Source: CAVSRC01 sp963743015 (GTDB lineage Bacteria; Pseudomonadota; Alphaproteobacteria; Rhizobiales; Kaistiaceae). Taken from it: a stretch of DNA of 64,000 nucleotides. Shown here piece by piece: positions 62,081 through 64,000 of the stretch. The notes under the pieces are model-generated. The model was not told the origin of the DNA and ran no database searches. It was given only the letters and a program-made list of their open reading frames with translations. Where the stretch lies: NCBI GenBank assembly GCA_963743015.1, contig CAVUOD010000010.1, forward strand, positions 124,001-188,000. The letters run 5' to 3'. How positions within the stretch are numbered: the first letter of the stretch is position 1; each line of letters begins with the position of its first letter. The position numbers were made by a program, and so were the translations under genes.

Positions 62081-62308
62081 TCAGGCGGCCTGCCGCTCCT
62101 GTTCGTCGATGGCCGGCTCGACTTCCATCCAGTCGGCGTGATTGAGCCAGTCGCTGACGTTTTCCAGGGTGCAGAACAGCGGCATGGCTGCCGCCTGCGC
62201 TGCTTCGCCGTCACACGCCTCGACCTCGACGATCCTCTGGCAGATCGTCCGCGCCTGTCCGGTGTCGCCGTACACTATCTTTCGGAATGTTACGCGAAAT
62301 CGTGGCAT
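62081..62308 (-). CDS. Small hypothetical protein
   Basis: A 75-residue protein starting MPRFRVTFRKIVYGDTGQAR at 62308. It looks like a compact beta-alpha-beta domain (TFRKIVYGDTGQARTICQRI, VEVEACDGEAAQAAAMPLFC) with one conserved-looking Cys near the middle, a helical region DWLNHADWMEVEP and an acidic end. No family is recognised. Composition and codon bias support a real gene; it is monocistronic. Confidence 0.55.
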   Translation of the reverse strand: MPRFRVTFRKIVYGDTGQARTICQRIVEVEACDGEAAQAAAMPLFCTLENVSDWLNHADWMEVEPAIDEQERQAA

Positions 62309-62583
62309 CGCATTAGCCCTCCCAAGCTAAGCAACCCGAATCGCCCTTCCGCCCGACACAATAGCATTGATAGCGGCCTATTCTGTTCAGAATACGGCAT
62401 GTGCTGCCGGAGGCCGGCGCAAATGCCGGGGTGGGGTTTGCGCCGGCGGTCTGGCGCATGTTTGCGACAAGTGCCGGCCCCGAATTGTTCTGACGCGGTT
62501 GTCGCATGTTCCCGTCTCCCCCTTGCTGAGAGAGGAACGCGGCCCAGTTTCGCCCGTGTCTGCCCTGGGGATGCGCGTCGGAA

Positions 62584-63420
62584 ATGAGCCAGCGAGACAG
62601 GAGAGTGCCGTGGAAGCTGTTCACCGCCGAGGCCGCCGGCACGGCGCTGCTGCTCGGCGTCGGCCTGTCGATCGTCATCGTCGATTTCGGCGCGGGCAGT
62701 CCGATGATGCGCTTGCTGCCCGATGCCGCGCTGCGGCGGCTGGTGACCGGCTTCCTGTTCGGCACGACCGGCGCGGCAATCGCGCTCTCGCCGCTCGGCA
62801 GGGAGAGCGGTGCCCACATCAATCCGGTGGTGACGCTTGCCTTCTGGCTGATGGGCAAGCTCAAGGCGCGCCATGCGCTGGGCTACGTCGCGGCGCAGAT
62901 GGCGGGCGCGGCGGTCGGCGCGCTGCCCTTGCTCGCCTGGGGCGCGATGGGCCGCAGCATCGCCTTCGGCGCCACCACGCCCGGCGCAGCCTATGGCGCG
63001 CTGTGGGCGCTTGCCGGCGAGACGGTGACCAGCTTCGCGCTGATCTTCGGCCTGTTCGCGTTTCTTCGCCACAGGCGGCTCAAGCGGTTCACGCCGGCGC
63101 TGTTTCCGCCGCTCTATGCGCTCATGGTCTGGCTCGAGGCGCCGATCTCGGGGACCAGCACCAATCCGGCGCGCAGCTTCGGCCCGGCGCTGATCTCGGG
63201 CGTTTGGAACGGCTGGTGGATCTATTGGCTGGGGCCGGTCATCGGCGCGCTGATCGCGGTGGCGCTCTATCATGCCGTCCGCTGGGAGCGCGAGGCGATC
63301 ACGGTCGCCAAGATCTTCCACTTCGAGCATGACCGCTACGGCGTGTTCCATGCTGCCGGCCGGAAAGGCGGCTCGCCGCCTCGGGCCCGGGCTGCGATGG
63401 CGGTCCCGGCGCCGTCAGCG
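62584..63420 (+). CDS. Aquaporin/MIP-family channel (3' end unclear)
   Basis: A MIP-family water or glycerol channel from ATG 62584 (MSQRDRRVPWKLFTAEAAGT). Six membrane helices are visible. The first half has the motif AHINPVVT, with NPV instead of NPA. The second has TSTNPARSFGPAL, the regular NPA with its arginine. A WNGWWIYWLGPVIGALIAVA helix and the tail HFEHDRYGVFHAAG follow. The same frame stays open beyond 63420 to the window edge, through the antisense gene, so the true stop is unresolved. I end it at the start of that overlap. An indel near the 3' end, as in other genes here, could explain this. Confidence 0.75.
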
Positions 63421-64000
63421 AACGAAATCCTTGAGGACGGCAGACAGCGCCTCCGGTCCGACCTTCACCGTGCCGGCGAACGGGTGGTCGATGGTCACGA
63501 TGGTCAGGAGCCCGGCGAAGATCAGGATCGACAGGGCCGCCGTCATGGCGGATTGCGCGCGCAGGTTCTCGGTGCCGAAGAAGAAGGTGAAGCCGATGGT
63601 GATGAAGGCGCCGCTGAACAGCACCAGCCAGATGATCCCCGGCACGATGCCGTCGGCCATGACCAGGCGTTCGCGCCGGGCATCGGCGATCTGGTCGACC
63701 TGCCGCAGGATTTCGGCGATGACGATGCCTTCGTCGGTGCCGAAGGCGTGATAATTGAGAACCTCGTGATAGATGTCGTGCAGCGCCTTGGTCGTGGCGG
63801 GGCTTTCGGACTCCCGGGCCATGGCCGGCCAGTCTTCGACGATCGCGGCCGTCAGATAGTTGGTCGTCGTCTGGCGGATGGCGGCGCCATGGGCGGCGTC
63901 GAGCCCTTCGGTCAGCAGATAGATCGCGGAGGCGGCGCTCGCCTCCTGCGCGACCTTGCTGTCGGCCTCGTCGAATTTCTGCCAGACGACGACGACGGCG
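63415..64000 (-). CDS. DUF4239-family membrane protein, partial
   Basis: The C-terminal 194 residues of a bestrophin-like DUF4239 protein; the start lies beyond the window. Visible blocks are QEASAASAIYLLTEGLDAAH, YHEVLNYHAFGTDEGIVIAE and RQVDQIADARRERLVMADGI, followed by two membrane helices (VPGIIWLVLFSGAFITIGFT and MTAALSILIFAGLLTIVTID) and the end HPFAGTVKVGPEALSAVLKD. This order is characteristic of the family, whose function is unknown. It converges on the aquaporin gene and overlaps the uncertain tail of that frame. Confidence 0.85.
   Translation of the reverse strand, partial: AVVVVWQKFDEADSKVAQEASAASAIYLLTEGLDAAHGAAIRQTTTNYLTAAIVEDWPAMARESESPATTKALHDIYHEVLNYHAFGTDEGIVIAEILRQVDQIADARRERLVMADGIVPGIIWLVLFSGAFITIGFTFFFGTENLRAQSAMTAALSILIFAGLLTIVTIDHPFAGTVKVGPEALSAVLKDFVR

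Overview
The window reads as chromosomal DNA of a high-GC alphaproteobacterium, most likely of the order Hyphomicrobiales (Rhizobiales). The reasons are the base composition and codon bias, the trxB-lsrB pair, the greA/carB and carA/YqeY neighbourhoods, DUF1127, DUF992 and DUF4342 proteins, and rhizobial-type intergenic palindromes. The genus cannot be fixed from the sequence alone. There are no rRNA genes, ordinary tRNA genes, CRISPR arrays or prophage. One complete IS630-family element is present.

Layout. 1-9 kb: a MarR regulator with a palindromic operator, an EamA transporter, small conserved proteins, an RlpA-like protein, and a molybdate locus modE-modA-modB-modC with a perfect ModE-type box between modE and modA. 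9.2-11.4 kb: a Ro60/TROVE gene preceded, on the same strand, by six tandem structured RNAs. Each has a closing stem with a different sequence but intact pairing, and the same conserved bases on both strands just inside it. Three carry a tRNA-like domain in circularly permuted order (T-arm, closed acceptor stem, D-arm). I read this as a Ro60-Y RNA locus with an array of six Y RNAs, the most unusual feature here. 11.4-20 kb: a possible small RNA with a terminator, a GST, an OsmC protein, a GT87 transferase, aspartate aminotransferase, and two paralogous outer-membrane-barrel genes on either side of a ParA-like ATPase pair. 20-27 kb: a PaaK/CapK-like adenylating-enzyme operon opposite a FecR-domain gene, CorA, DUF992 and an EF-G-like GTPase. 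27-35 kb: secreted proteins, msrP between two LuxR regulators, and the IS630 element. 35-49 kb: the core block lsrB, trxB, greA, carB, carA and YqeY, interleaved with small stress-type proteins and a secreted protein resembling the VHL beta domain. 49-64 kb: GST, VWA/DUF1194, FMN-binding and large secreted proteins, hsp20 with a possible RNA thermometer, a cyclase-ATPase, LysR, an aquaporin and a DUF4239 protein.

Six minus-strand genes (ro60 twice, the PaaK-like gene twice, corA, carB, carA and DUF1194) are interrupted by single-base insertions or a deletion that can each be located within a few bases. Because two independent hits fall in carA and carB, which are otherwise intact, I suspect assembly or sequencing indels rather than gene decay. 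I annotate these genes over their full span and state where each frame changes.
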